Notes under the pieces: generated by a model
Database searches by the model: none
What the model was told of the DNA's origin: nothing
Seen by the model: only the letters and a program-made list of their open reading frames with translations
Translations under genes and position numbers: made by a program
In this document: piece after piece, positions 17,086 to 24,653 of the stretch
Layout: the number at the start of each line of letters is the position of its first letter
How positions within the stretch are numbered: the stretch's first letter is position 1
From: Caloramator sp.
Lineage (GTDB): Bacteria > Bacillota > Clostridia > Clostridiales > Caloramatoraceae
Reading direction: 5' to 3'
Length of the DNA stretch: 34,854 bases
Assembly: GCA_026416875.1 (NCBI GenBank)
Contig: JAOAEI010000009.1
Coordinates: 1 to 34,854 of the forward strand

Positions 17086-17663
17086 TGATTCTTGTTGGTA
17101 TAGGGCCTGGAAATATTAAATATGCAAGTCTTGAGGCAATAGAAACTATTAAAAATTCAAAGCTTGTTTTGGCCTTTTCAAGGTTAGGAAAAGGATTAGA
17201 AAATATAGCAAATGTAAAATATATACAAAAACTTGAGGATATATTAGATTATGATGGAGACTTTACTTTGGCTGTTTCAGGTGATCCTCTTTTATACAGT
17301 GCCTTTGATTTTTTGCAAAGAAAAGGGGTAAAAATTGATAGGATAATTCCATCTATATCATCTTTTCAATACATGATGTGTAAATTAAAAAAGAGTTGGA
17401 ACGATGCATTAATTTTAAGTTTTCATGGGAGAGAGGATGAATTAAGTAAAGTAAAAAGAAATGGTATAACAGTTATATTTACAGATTCAAAATATAATCC
17501 TTCTTTTTTTTCAGAAGCTTTATTAAATAAAGGATATAAAGGGAAAATTTATGCAGGATTTAATTTATCCTATGAAGATGAAGTTATTATTGAAAAGAAT
17601 ATAGGAGACTCTTTTGATCTGATATCTAATTTATGCATTTTGGTGGTGGAAGCATGTGGATAA
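17085..17663 (+). CDS. cbiE: Cobalt-precorrin-7 (C5)-methyltransferase CbiE
   Basis: This 192-residue SAM-dependent tetrapyrrole methylase begins ILVGIGPGN and has the LAVSGDPLLYSAF loop (about 64-76). It methylates C-5 and works with CbiT, to which it is fused in some organisms (CobL). Here the two are separate but overlap by 10 nt. The ATG at 17085 shares bases with the cbiD stop (TAATG) and has GGTGG just upstream. Confidence 0.93.
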   Translation: MILVGIGPGNIKYASLEAIETIKNSKLVLAFSRLGKGLENIANVKYIQKLEDILDYDGDFTLAVSGDPLLYSAFDFLQRKGVKIDRIIPSISSFQYMMCKLKKSWNDALILSFHGREDELSKVKRNGITVIFTDSKYNPSFFSEALLNKGYKGKIYAGFNLSYEDEVIIEKNIGDSFDLISNLCILVVEACG

Positions 17664-18193
17664 GGGATGAGGATTTCCTAAGGGGTAATGTTCCTATGAC
17701 GAAATTTGAAGTTAGGGCTGTTAGTTTGGCATATCTTGATTTATGTAGAGGCGACGTTTTACTTGATATAGGAGCAGGGACAGGTAGCATTTCAATTCAA
17801 GCTGCCATGTTTGGTGCAAGGGTTTTGGCTATTGATAGGGATGAAGAAGCTATTGAGCTAATAAAGATGAATAAACAAAAATTTGCTGTTGATTTAGAAG
17901 TAATAAAAGGCCATGCTGAGGATATTATAGAAAAATTGAATTTTAATAAATGTTTTATTGGAGGAACTGGAGGTAATCTTTTAAAAATAATAAAAGCTAT
18001 TGATAAAAATCAAAGCAACAAAATAGTTGTTGCAAATTTTATTAAGATTGAAAATTTAAGTTTGTTTATTAAAACCTTTAGGGAACTAAATTATGAAGTT
18101 GAGGTTACACAGGTTTCAATTTCAAAAATGGAAAATGACCTTTTAAGGGCTAATAATCCGGTTTTTATAGCAAGGGCTATAAAGGGCAGGTGA
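17654..18193 (+). CDS. cbiT: Cobalt-precorrin-6B (C15)-methyltransferase (decarboxylating) CbiT
   Basis: This 179-residue class I SAM methyltransferase methylates C-15 and decarboxylates the C-12 acetate. WIRDEDFLRGNVPMTK near the N-terminus is the CbiT signature. The SAM loop LLDIGAGTGSISIQ follows near 40-53, and the acidic AIDRDEEAIELI lies beyond it. The ATG at 17654 with GGTGGTGGAAG upstream is preferred over an in-frame start at 17633 inside cbiE. Confidence 0.95.
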   Translation: MWIRDEDFLRGNVPMTKFEVRAVSLAYLDLCRGDVLLDIGAGTGSISIQAAMFGARVLAIDRDEEAIELIKMNKQKFAVDLEVIKGHAEDIIEKLNFNKCFIGGTGGNLLKIIKAIDKNQSNKIVVANFIKIENLSLFIKTFRELNYEVEVTQVSISKMENDLLRANNPVFIARAIKGR

Positions 18194-18197
18194 TATT

Positions 18198-18851
18198 TTG
18201 AAAAAATTTTATGGAATAGGAATAGGTCCAGGAGATCCAGAGCTCTTAACATTAAAGGCTCTAAGAATAATAAAGGAAAGCGATATAATATTTGTCCCCT
18301 CTAGCAAAGGAAAGAGTTTAGCAAAGGATATAGTGAAGGAATATTTAGCTGGAAAACGAGTAGTTGAACTTAATTTTCCTATGGGTAAAGAAAATAAAAT
18401 TAATTATAAACAAGCAGCAGAGGTTATATATAAAGCTTTTAATGAAGTTGATGTAGCATGTTTTTTAACGTTGGGTGATCCTTTAACATATAGCACCTTC
18501 ATTTATCTTTATCAAGAAATTAGTAAATACGGAATTTATGTAGAAATAATTCCAGGAATAACATCATATAATGCTGCCTTTTCAAGGATTAAAATGCCTT
18601 TTGCAGTTAAAAATGAATCCATCTTAATAACTGATAAAAATATAGATTTAGATGAGATAAATTATATAGATAAAATAATTTTTCTAAAAGCAAATAACAA
18701 AAAGGATATTATAAAAAAATTAAATCAAAGGGGATTTAAAAGTTATTATGTTAAAAGATGCTTTTTAGAAGGTGAAGAGGTTTTAATGGATGAGGAAAAG
18801 ATAAAAAAGGATGAGGACTATTTATCTATATTGATATCGATTAAGGAGTGA
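18198..18851 (+). CDS. cbiL: Cobalt-precorrin-2 C20-methyltransferase CbiL
   Basis: This 217-residue SAM tetrapyrrole methylase methylates C-20 of cobalt-precorrin-2 (cobalt-factor II). GIGIGPGDPELLTLKALR at the N-terminus, LTLGDPLTYSTF (about 93-104) and EIIPGITSYNAA show the methylase fold. The PSSKGKSLA insertion near 36-44 is typical of CbiL/CobI. The TTG start at 18198 is preceded by AGGTGAT, the same arrangement as at cobU. Confidence 0.92.
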   Translation: MKKFYGIGIGPGDPELLTLKALRIIKESDIIFVPSSKGKSLAKDIVKEYLAGKRVVELNFPMGKENKINYKQAAEVIYKAFNEVDVACFLTLGDPLTYSTFIYLYQEISKYGIYVEIIPGITSYNAAFSRIKMPFAVKNESILITDKNIDLDEINYIDKIIFLKANNKKDIIKKLNQRGFKSYYVKRCFLEGEEVLMDEEKIKKDEDYLSILISIKE

Positions 18852-18855
18852 TTAT

Positions 18856-19608
18856 ATGGTTTATTTTGTCGGTGCAGGTCCAGGAGATGTTGATCTAATT
18901 ACAGTAAAGGGAAGAAAACTACTTGAGAAGGCAGATGTTGTAATTTATGCAGGTTCTTTAGTTTCAAAAGACCATTTGAAATTTTGCCGAAAAGATGTAG
19001 TTTTTATTGATAGCTCACGACTTACCCTTGAGGAAATTATAGAATATATAAAAAAATACGATGGGGAAGAAAAGATTATAGTAAGGCTTCATACAGGTGA
19101 TCCTACAATTTATGGGGCTATTGGGGAACAGATGGAGGAACTTGATAAATTGAACATAAAATATGAAGTAATTCCAGGGGTAAGCAGTTTTACTGCAAGT
19201 TGTGCAGTATTAAGAAGGGAATTTACTGTTCCAGATATTTCCCAAAGTATAATTATAACAAGGATATCTGGTAGAACTAATGTCCCAGAGGGGGAGGATT
19301 TAGAACTTTTGGCAAAGCACAAAACCTCTATGGCGATATTTTTATCGGTTCAAGACATAGATAGGGTTGTTGAAAAGCTAAAGAAGGGCTATGGAGACGA
19401 AGATATTCCTGTTGCTGTTATCTATAAAGCTACCTGGAGGGATGAAAAGATTATACTAGGAACTCTTAAGGACATTGCGGAAAAGGTTAGAAGGGAAGGA
19501 ATAAGCAAAACAGCTCAAATACTTGTGGGCAATTTTTTAACAAAATCTTCAAAAAGCCTTTTATATTCTAAGAACTTTAACCATGGATTTAGGGAGGCAA
19601 AGGAATGA
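18856..19608 (+). CDS. cbiF: Cobalt-precorrin-4 C11-methyltransferase CbiF
   Basis: This 250-residue SAM tetrapyrrole methylase has VGAGPGDVDLITVKG at the N-terminus, then VIYAGSLVS, VRLHTGDPTIYGAIGEQ (about 77-93) and EVIPGVSSFTAS. The YAGSL segment and the later ISRTNVPEGE-like block are characteristic of CbiF/CobM. It methylates C-11 in the anaerobic route. It ends in an ATGA overlap with cbiG, whose product acts on the CbiF product. Confidence 0.95.
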   Translation: MVYFVGAGPGDVDLITVKGRKLLEKADVVIYAGSLVSKDHLKFCRKDVVFIDSSRLTLEEIIEYIKKYDGEEKIIVRLHTGDPTIYGAIGEQMEELDKLNIKYEVIPGVSSFTASCAVLRREFTVPDISQSIIITRISGRTNVPEGEDLELLAKHKTSMAIFLSVQDIDRVVEKLKKGYGDEDIPVAVIYKATWRDEKIILGTLKDIAEKVRREGISKTAQILVGNFLTKSSKSLLYSKNFNHGFREAKE

Positions 19609-20555
19609 TAGCCTGCATTTATTTTACAAAAGATGGGGAAAAGATTGCAAGAAAATTAAAGGAAAATTATGGGAGTGTAGATATTTTTTCTAAGGAGAAT
19701 TTTAAAGAAAACATTGAAAAGATAATAAATTATGAACGGATAATTTTTATTTCTGCAGTTGGTATAGCTGTAAGGATATTAGCGCCTTATATAAAAAATA
19801 AATGGCAGGACCCAGCAGTATTGGTTATAGATGATAGGGGAAGATATGTAATTAGTTTGCTATCAGGACATTATGGGGGGGCTAATGAATTTTGCATAGA
19901 AGTAGCCCAAAAAATAGGTGCTATGCCTATTATTACAACTGCTTCAGATTCAAGGGGATTTAAGTCTTTTGATATTATAGCAAAGGAAAATAATATTTAT
20001 ATAGAAGATAAGGAAAGGTTGAAAAGGATTACATCGTTGATGATTGAAGGTAGAGCTATTTCTATATATTCAGCTGTAAATATAAAAATTGATTACCCAA
20101 ATATAACCGATGAAGGAGAAGCATTTGTCTACATCACATACCAAGATGATTTTTCTAAAAAAGAACCCTATTGTATACTAAGACCAAAGGTTTTAAATGT
20201 TGGAGTAGGGTGTAAAAAAGGGACAAGCTATGAAAAAATTAACTTAGCAATTCAAAGGGTTTTTAAAGAAAATAATTTAAGCATATTTAGCATAAGGACT
20301 ATTGGAACTTTAGATATAAAAAGAAATGAAGAAGGACTTTTAAGATTTGCCAAAGAAAGAAATGTTCCAATTGTCTTTTTTTCAAGGGATGAAATTAAAA
20401 AGGTTGAGGAAAAATTTCAAAAGAGTCCATGGGTTTATAAGAATTTTGGTATATATTCTGTAGCAGAACCTTGTGCATATCTTTTATCACCAAATATTAT
20501 TGTAAAGAAAAGGATTATAGAAGGAGTGACAGTTGCGGTTTCAAAGGAGGATTAA
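19605..20555 (+). CDS. cbiG: Cobalt-precorrin-5A hydrolase CbiG
   Basis: This 316-residue enzyme opens the delta-lactone of cobalt-precorrin-5A and releases the two-carbon fragment as acetaldehyde, a step unique to the anaerobic pathway. The N-terminal domain carries FISAVGIAVRILAPYIKNKWQDPAVLVID and LLSGHYGGANE. The C-terminal CobE-like domain begins near residue 195 (LNVGVGCKKGTS). It lies between cbiF and cbiH, as in many cbi operons, and overlaps cbiF by 4 nt. Confidence 0.95.
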   Translation: MIACIYFTKDGEKIARKLKENYGSVDIFSKENFKENIEKIINYERIIFISAVGIAVRILAPYIKNKWQDPAVLVIDDRGRYVISLLSGHYGGANEFCIEVAQKIGAMPIITTASDSRGFKSFDIIAKENNIYIEDKERLKRITSLMIEGRAISIYSAVNIKIDYPNITDEGEAFVYITYQDDFSKKEPYCILRPKVLNVGVGCKKGTSYEKINLAIQRVFKENNLSIFSIRTIGTLDIKRNEEGLLRFAKERNVPIVFFSRDEIKKVEEKFQKSPWVYKNFGIYSVAEPCAYLLSPNIIVKKRIIEGVTVAVSKED

Positions 20556-20556
20556 T

Positions 20557-21276
20557 ATGCCAAAGCTTTATATCGTTGGAATAGGTTCAGGTAAAAGGGA
20601 AGATATGACGTTAAGAGCTATAGAATGTATTGAAAAGTGTCAAGTTATAGTTGGATATGATTTTTATATAAAATTAATAGAAGAGCTTGTTAAAGACAAA
20701 ATCATAATAAAAACGTCTATGAAAAGCGAAGTTGAAAGATGCAAAATGGCTATAGAAAAGGTAAAGGAAGGATATGATACTTGTATTGTATCTTCAGGGG
20801 ATGCAGGGCTTTATGGTATGGCAGGTTTGATTTTAGAGCTTAATGCCGATATAGAATACGAAATCGTTCCTGGAATTACGGCTGCTTTTTTAGCAGCATC
20901 AAGCTTAGGTGCTCCAATAATGCATGATTTTTGTTCTATTAGCCTTAGTGATCTTTTAACTCCTTGGGAAATTATTGAAAAAAGGATTAGGGCTGCTGCC
21001 GAAGGAGACTTTGTTATAGCTTTATATAATCCAAAGAGTATGACAAGGATTGAAAATCTTAATAAAGCGCTGGAGATTCTTTTAACATATAGAAGCTCTA
21101 AAACTATTGTAGGCATTGTTAAAAATGCAAGAAGACCGGACGAAGAAAAGATTATAACTACCCTTGATAATATCAACACGGATTACGTGGACATGAAAAC
21201 GATTTTAATAGTCGGTAATAGGACAACTTATGTTAAAAATGGGTATATGATAACTCCAAGGGGGTATATTCTTTGA
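20557..21276 (+). CDS. cbiH: Cobalt-precorrin-3B C17-methyltransferase CbiH
   Basis: This 239-residue SAM tetrapyrrole methylase methylates C-17 with ring contraction. It shows VVSSGDAGLYGMAGLI-like and EIVPGITAAFLAASSLGAP blocks, followed by HDFCSISLSDLLTPW, the CbiH/CobJ signature. The N-terminal loop reads GIGSGKRED instead of the common GIGPG form. The ATG at 20557 has AAAGGAGG upstream; an in-frame start at 20533 lies inside cbiG and is rejected. The stop overlaps cbiJ by TTGA. Confidence 0.95.
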   Translation: MPKLYIVGIGSGKREDMTLRAIECIEKCQVIVGYDFYIKLIEELVKDKIIIKTSMKSEVERCKMAIEKVKEGYDTCIVSSGDAGLYGMAGLILELNADIEYEIVPGITAAFLAASSLGAPIMHDFCSISLSDLLTPWEIIEKRIRAAAEGDFVIALYNPKSMTRIENLNKALEILLTYRSSKTIVGIVKNARRPDEEKIITTLDNINTDYVDMKTILIVGNRTTYVKNGYMITPRGYIL

Positions 21277-22040
21277 TTTGGGTTATTGCAGGCACCTATG
21301 ATGCTAAAAAGTTTTTAGAAAGTATTCATGGCAAGGTAAATTATATAGCAACTGTTGCAACAGAGGAAGGGAAAAGGGAATTTTTTAAATTTAATGTAAT
21401 TAAGGCAAGGTTTAGTTATGAAGAAATGAAGAATTTTATAACGAAGAATAATATAGAGCTTATAGTTGATTTGTCTCATCCCTTTGCAAAGGAAGTTTCT
21501 TTAAATTCTAAAAATGCGGCAAGGGAATTAAAAATTAAATATATAAGATATTTAAGAAAGGAAACTGAACTTGATGGATGTATTGTTTTTAAAGATTTTA
21601 ACGAATGTGCCGAATATTTAAAGGATAAAGAGGGTAACGTTGTTTTTACAATCGGTTCAAACAATATTCAGGTTTTTGAAAAGGTAAAAAACAATAGAAG
21701 ATTTATTTATAGAATTTTACCTTCAGTAGACAGTATAAAAAGGTGCATATCTTTAGGTATCCCATTAAGTGATTTAGTAGCTATCAAAGGGGTATTTTCC
21801 GAGGAATTTAATGCTGCGTTTTTTAAAGAATTTAATGCTAAGTATGTGGTTATGAAGGATAGTGGAAGGGAAGGCGGAATTATACAAAAATTAAATGCAT
21901 GCAAAAAAATAGGAGCAATTCCTTTGGTTGTTTTAAGACCTGTGGAGGAAGGGATATATAGCATGGATGAAATACTTAAGTATGTTTTAAAAAGTGGTGA
22001 TGAAATTGTTTGGAGTAATAGGGATAAGTCCGACTATTGA
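21273..22040 (+). CDS. cbiJ: Cobalt-precorrin-6A reductase CbiJ
   Basis: This 255-residue NAD(P)H-dependent reductase reduces the macrocycle of cobalt-precorrin-6A. VIAGTYDAKKFLES at the N-terminus, LIVDLSHPFAKEVSLNS (about 65-81) and IKYIRYLRKE are typical of CbiJ/CobK. VMKDSGREGG near 200 is the C-terminal signature. The start is TTG at 21273, overlapping the cbiH stop, with AAGGGGG upstream. The last 41 nt overlap the start of hemA. Confidence 0.94.
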   Translation: MIWVIAGTYDAKKFLESIHGKVNYIATVATEEGKREFFKFNVIKARFSYEEMKNFITKNNIELIVDLSHPFAKEVSLNSKNAARELKIKYIRYLRKETELDGCIVFKDFNECAEYLKDKEGNVVFTIGSNNIQVFEKVKNNRRFIYRILPSVDSIKRCISLGIPLSDLVAIKGVFSEEFNAAFFKEFNAKYVVMKDSGREGGIIQKLNACKKIGAIPLVVLRPVEEGIYSMDEILKYVLKSGDEIVWSNRDKSDY

Positions 22041-23184
22041 TATAAAACTTAGGGAAAAATTATCAATAGTTGAAAAAAGAATTCCCCAAAAATTAGAGAT
22101 GTTGAAGGAATTTTGTGATGAGGTTGTTATTCTTAGCACCTGTAATAGAACTGAGGTTTATTTTTATAATAAAAATCATAATCTAGATGAAATGTTTAAG
22201 GTTTTAGGGTGGCAAGATTATAAGGATAATTTAATTTATTTAAGGGATTATGATGCTATTAAACATATATTTAAGGTTGTCTGTGGTTTTGATTCTTTGA
22301 TAATTGGAGAGGAGCAGATTTTAGGACAAGTAAAAAGAGCATATGAAATAGCAAAGGAAAATAAAACGTGTAAGAGAAATTTATCAAGGCTTTTTCTAAG
22401 GGCTATTTCTTGTGGTAAAGACTTTAGAAGAAGAACTAAATTATATATGTATCCTGTATCATCAGCATCTATTGTAGCTAACGAAGTTAAAAATAGGGGA
22501 ATTAAAAAGGTTTTAATACTTGGGTTTGGAGAGATAGGCTTTTTAACTTTTAAATATTTGCTATCCAAAGATATTGAAAAAATTATTGTAGCAGTAAGGG
22601 ATAAAAGTAAAGTTACCAATATGGAAAAAAAGGCAGTTTTTATAGAATTTAAAGATTGGAGAAGCTATGTCGAAGATGTTGAGTGTATAATCTCTGCAAC
22701 TTCAGCTCCACATCCTGTTATTAAGAAAGAGGATATTAATAAAGAAATGCTCATTTTTGATCTTGCAGTTCCAAGGGATGTGGAGGAGGATTTGAAATTA
22801 AAGGATGGTATCGTAGTTTATGATATAGATGATATATCTAAAATGAATGAAAATAATGTTAATTTGAGATATAAGATTATGCAGCGATATAGTTTTATCA
22901 TAGACAAGTATATAGAAGAATTTTTAAGGTGGGAAAAGATATCTGAAATCATCCCTTTAATTGAAAGGGTGCAGGGTGTAAGTTATAAAAATTATAAAGT
23001 AAGGCTGGACAAGTTTATTAAAAAGCATAGAAATAAGGATATAGACTTTGAAATGGCTGAATTTTTATTTAAAAGCGTTTCAGATTATTTTGCCCACAGG
23101 ATTATAAAGGCTTTAAAGGAAGAATATTTAGAGGGCAGGGGAGATGAATGTATAAGGATAATAGAAAAAATAATAAAGGAATAA
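22000..23184 (+). CDS. hemA: Glutamyl-tRNA reductase HemA
   Basis: This roughly 394-residue enzyme reduces glutamyl-tRNA(Glu) with NADPH to glutamate-1-semialdehyde, the first committed step of tetrapyrrole synthesis by the C5 route. The catalytic Cys48 sits in LSTCNRTEVYFY, SLIIGEEQILGQVK follows, and the NADPH-binding GFGEIG loop is near 172-177. A C-terminal dimerisation helix ends the protein. Three possible starts cluster in a GTGGTGATG run; the ATG at 22000 is chosen, and a TTG at 22006 is possible. It overlaps cbiJ by 41 nt and the next gene by 37 nt. Its position places ALA supply under the B12 operon. Confidence 0.94.
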   Translation: MKLFGVIGISPTIDIKLREKLSIVEKRIPQKLEMLKEFCDEVVILSTCNRTEVYFYNKNHNLDEMFKVLGWQDYKDNLIYLRDYDAIKHIFKVVCGFDSLIIGEEQILGQVKRAYEIAKENKTCKRNLSRLFLRAISCGKDFRRRTKLYMYPVSSASIVANEVKNRGIKKVLILGFGEIGFLTFKYLLSKDIEKIIVAVRDKSKVTNMEKKAVFIEFKDWRSYVEDVECIISATSAPHPVIKKEDINKEMLIFDLAVPRDVEEDLKLKDGIVVYDIDDISKMNENNVNLRYKIMQRYSFIIDKYIEEFLRWEKISEIIPLIERVQGVSYKNYKVRLDKFIKKHRNKDIDFEMAEFLFKSVSDYFAHRIIKALKEEYLEGRGDECIRIIEKIIKE

Positions 23185-23786
23185 GATATTTTGGAGTTAG
23201 CTTAATCCCACAAAAAATAAGGATAGGTATAATAGGTGGTGGTAGGGCAGGTCTTATTAAAACTAAATCCTTTTTGAAAAAGGGAGCTAAAGTTTATGTT
23301 CTTTCGAAGGAGTTTTTAAATGAATTTTATAGTTTAAAGGGAGATAATTTGCATTTGATAAGGGGAGAATATACATCTAATTTTATTTTAGACAAGCATA
23401 TTGTAGTTATAGCTTTAGATGGATCAATCAAGGAAAATATCATAAGGGATTGTGAACAAAATAGCAAGCTATATATCAGTTGTAGCAATTTTTTAAATGG
23501 GAATATGGTATCACCGGTTAATGTAGGGAGTAAAAATATATCTTTAAGTTTAAACACTAACTTAGGGAATCCTAAAGCAGCAGTTTTTTTAGCTCAAAAG
23601 GTTAAAAAACTTCTAGAGGAATATGATGATTTCATTGAATATACAAGCAATTTGAGGACACAATTAAATGGAAGAATAAAAGCAGATTTGATGGATTTTG
23701 TAAATAGCGATGATTTTTATTATTTTTACAAAAAAGGCTATTCAGAGGTTGTATTAAAGTTGTTTTTGGAGGGTAAATATGATTAG
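23148..23786 (+). CDS. Divergent precorrin-2 dehydrogenase / siroheme synthase N-domain homologue (SirC/Met8-like)
   Basis: The 212-residue protein follows the CysG N-domain/SirC/Met8 plan. A short lead-in RYFGVSLIPQK precedes a Rossmann NAD-binding IGIIGGGRAG (26-35) and the strand GAKVYVLSKEF, and a helical C-terminal half follows. The expected reaction is NAD-dependent oxidation of precorrin-2 to sirohydrochlorin, needed before CbiX inserts cobalt. In an ungapped comparison with E. coli CysG as I recall it, catalytic Asp104 aligns with Ser113 here and Ser128 with Thr137. Chelatase and perhaps dehydrogenase activity are therefore in doubt. No later in-frame start exists before the Rossmann domain, so ATG 23148 stands despite the overlap with hemA. 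It sits between hemA and hemC, a usual clostridial place for this family. Confidence 0.75.
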   Translation: MYKDNRKNNKGIRYFGVSLIPQKIRIGIIGGGRAGLIKTKSFLKKGAKVYVLSKEFLNEFYSLKGDNLHLIRGEYTSNFILDKHIVVIALDGSIKENIIRDCEQNSKLYISCSNFLNGNMVSPVNVGSKNISLSLNTNLGNPKAAVFLAQKVKKLLEEYDDFIEYTSNLRTQLNGRIKADLMDFVNSDDFYYFYKKGYSEVVLKLFLEGKYD

Positions 23787-24642
23787 GGTTGCAACTAGAA
23801 AAAGCGCTCTTGCAGAAAAACAGGCGGATATAATAATAGAAATAATAAGAGAAAGATTAGGTTTAGAATGTATAAAAAAATTTTATACGACTAAAGGAGA
23901 TAAAATTTTAGATGTATCATTAGAAAAAATTGGAGGGAAGGGGCTTTTCGTTAAGGAAATAGAAATTGCGCTTTTGAAAAAAGAATCTGATATAGCGATT
24001 CATAGTTTAAAGGATGTTCCAACTGAACTTGATGAGCCTTTCGAAATATCTGCAGTTCCTGTAAGGGAGGATGCTAGGGATGCCTTTATTTCTTTAAATG
24101 GTTTGACATTTCTAGAGCAAAGAAAAGGTGCAAGGATTGGCACAAGTAGTATCAGAAGGGCAAAACAGCTTTTAGTATTAAGAGAAGACATAGAAATAGT
24201 TCCTATAAGGGGAAATGTTAATACAAGGATTGAAAAAATAGAAAAAGAAAATTTAGACGGAATTGTTCTTGCTGCTGCTGGGTTGAAAAGATTGGGAATA
24301 GATGCTATTATAACAGAATATTTTGACATAGAAAAAATGGTTCCTGCCTGTGGTCAAGGAGCCCTTTGCATTGAAACTTTAAAGAATAGTGAAATTGCGG
24401 ATATAATGAAGGTTTTAAATAACGAAGATATTAGAATATGCGTTGAAGCAGAAAGGAATATTTTAAAACTATTAAATGGAGGATGCCATAGCCTAGTAGC
24501 TGCTCATGCAAGGACTGAGAGGAATTATATTTATATTGTTGGAGTAAATGAAACAGGAGGAAAAATAAAAAAGGCGGATATCGAAGGCAAAAAAGAAAGG
24601 TTTTTAGAACTTTCGAGTGAACTTGCTAAAAAACTTTACTGA
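23779..24642 (+). CDS. hemC: Hydroxymethylbilane synthase (porphobilinogen deaminase) HemC
   Basis: This 287-residue enzyme polymerises four porphobilinogens to hydroxymethylbilane. RVATRKSALAEKQA at the N-terminus, the active-site HSLKDVPTEL (75-84), GTSSIRRAKQ (121-130) and RGNVNTRI (144-151) are all present. Cys236 in NGGCHS is the attachment site of the dipyrromethane cofactor. The ATG at 23779 overlaps the previous gene by 8 nt, and the stop is 11 nt before the next start. Confidence 0.96.
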   Translation: MIRVATRKSALAEKQADIIIEIIRERLGLECIKKFYTTKGDKILDVSLEKIGGKGLFVKEIEIALLKKESDIAIHSLKDVPTELDEPFEISAVPVREDARDAFISLNGLTFLEQRKGARIGTSSIRRAKQLLVLREDIEIVPIRGNVNTRIEKIEKENLDGIVLAAAGLKRLGIDAIITEYFDIEKMVPACGQGALCIETLKNSEIADIMKVLNNEDIRICVEAERNILKLLNGGCHSLVAAHARTERNYIYIVGVNETGGKIKKADIEGKKERFLELSSELAKKLY

Positions 24643-24653
24643 TGGAGGAGAAT

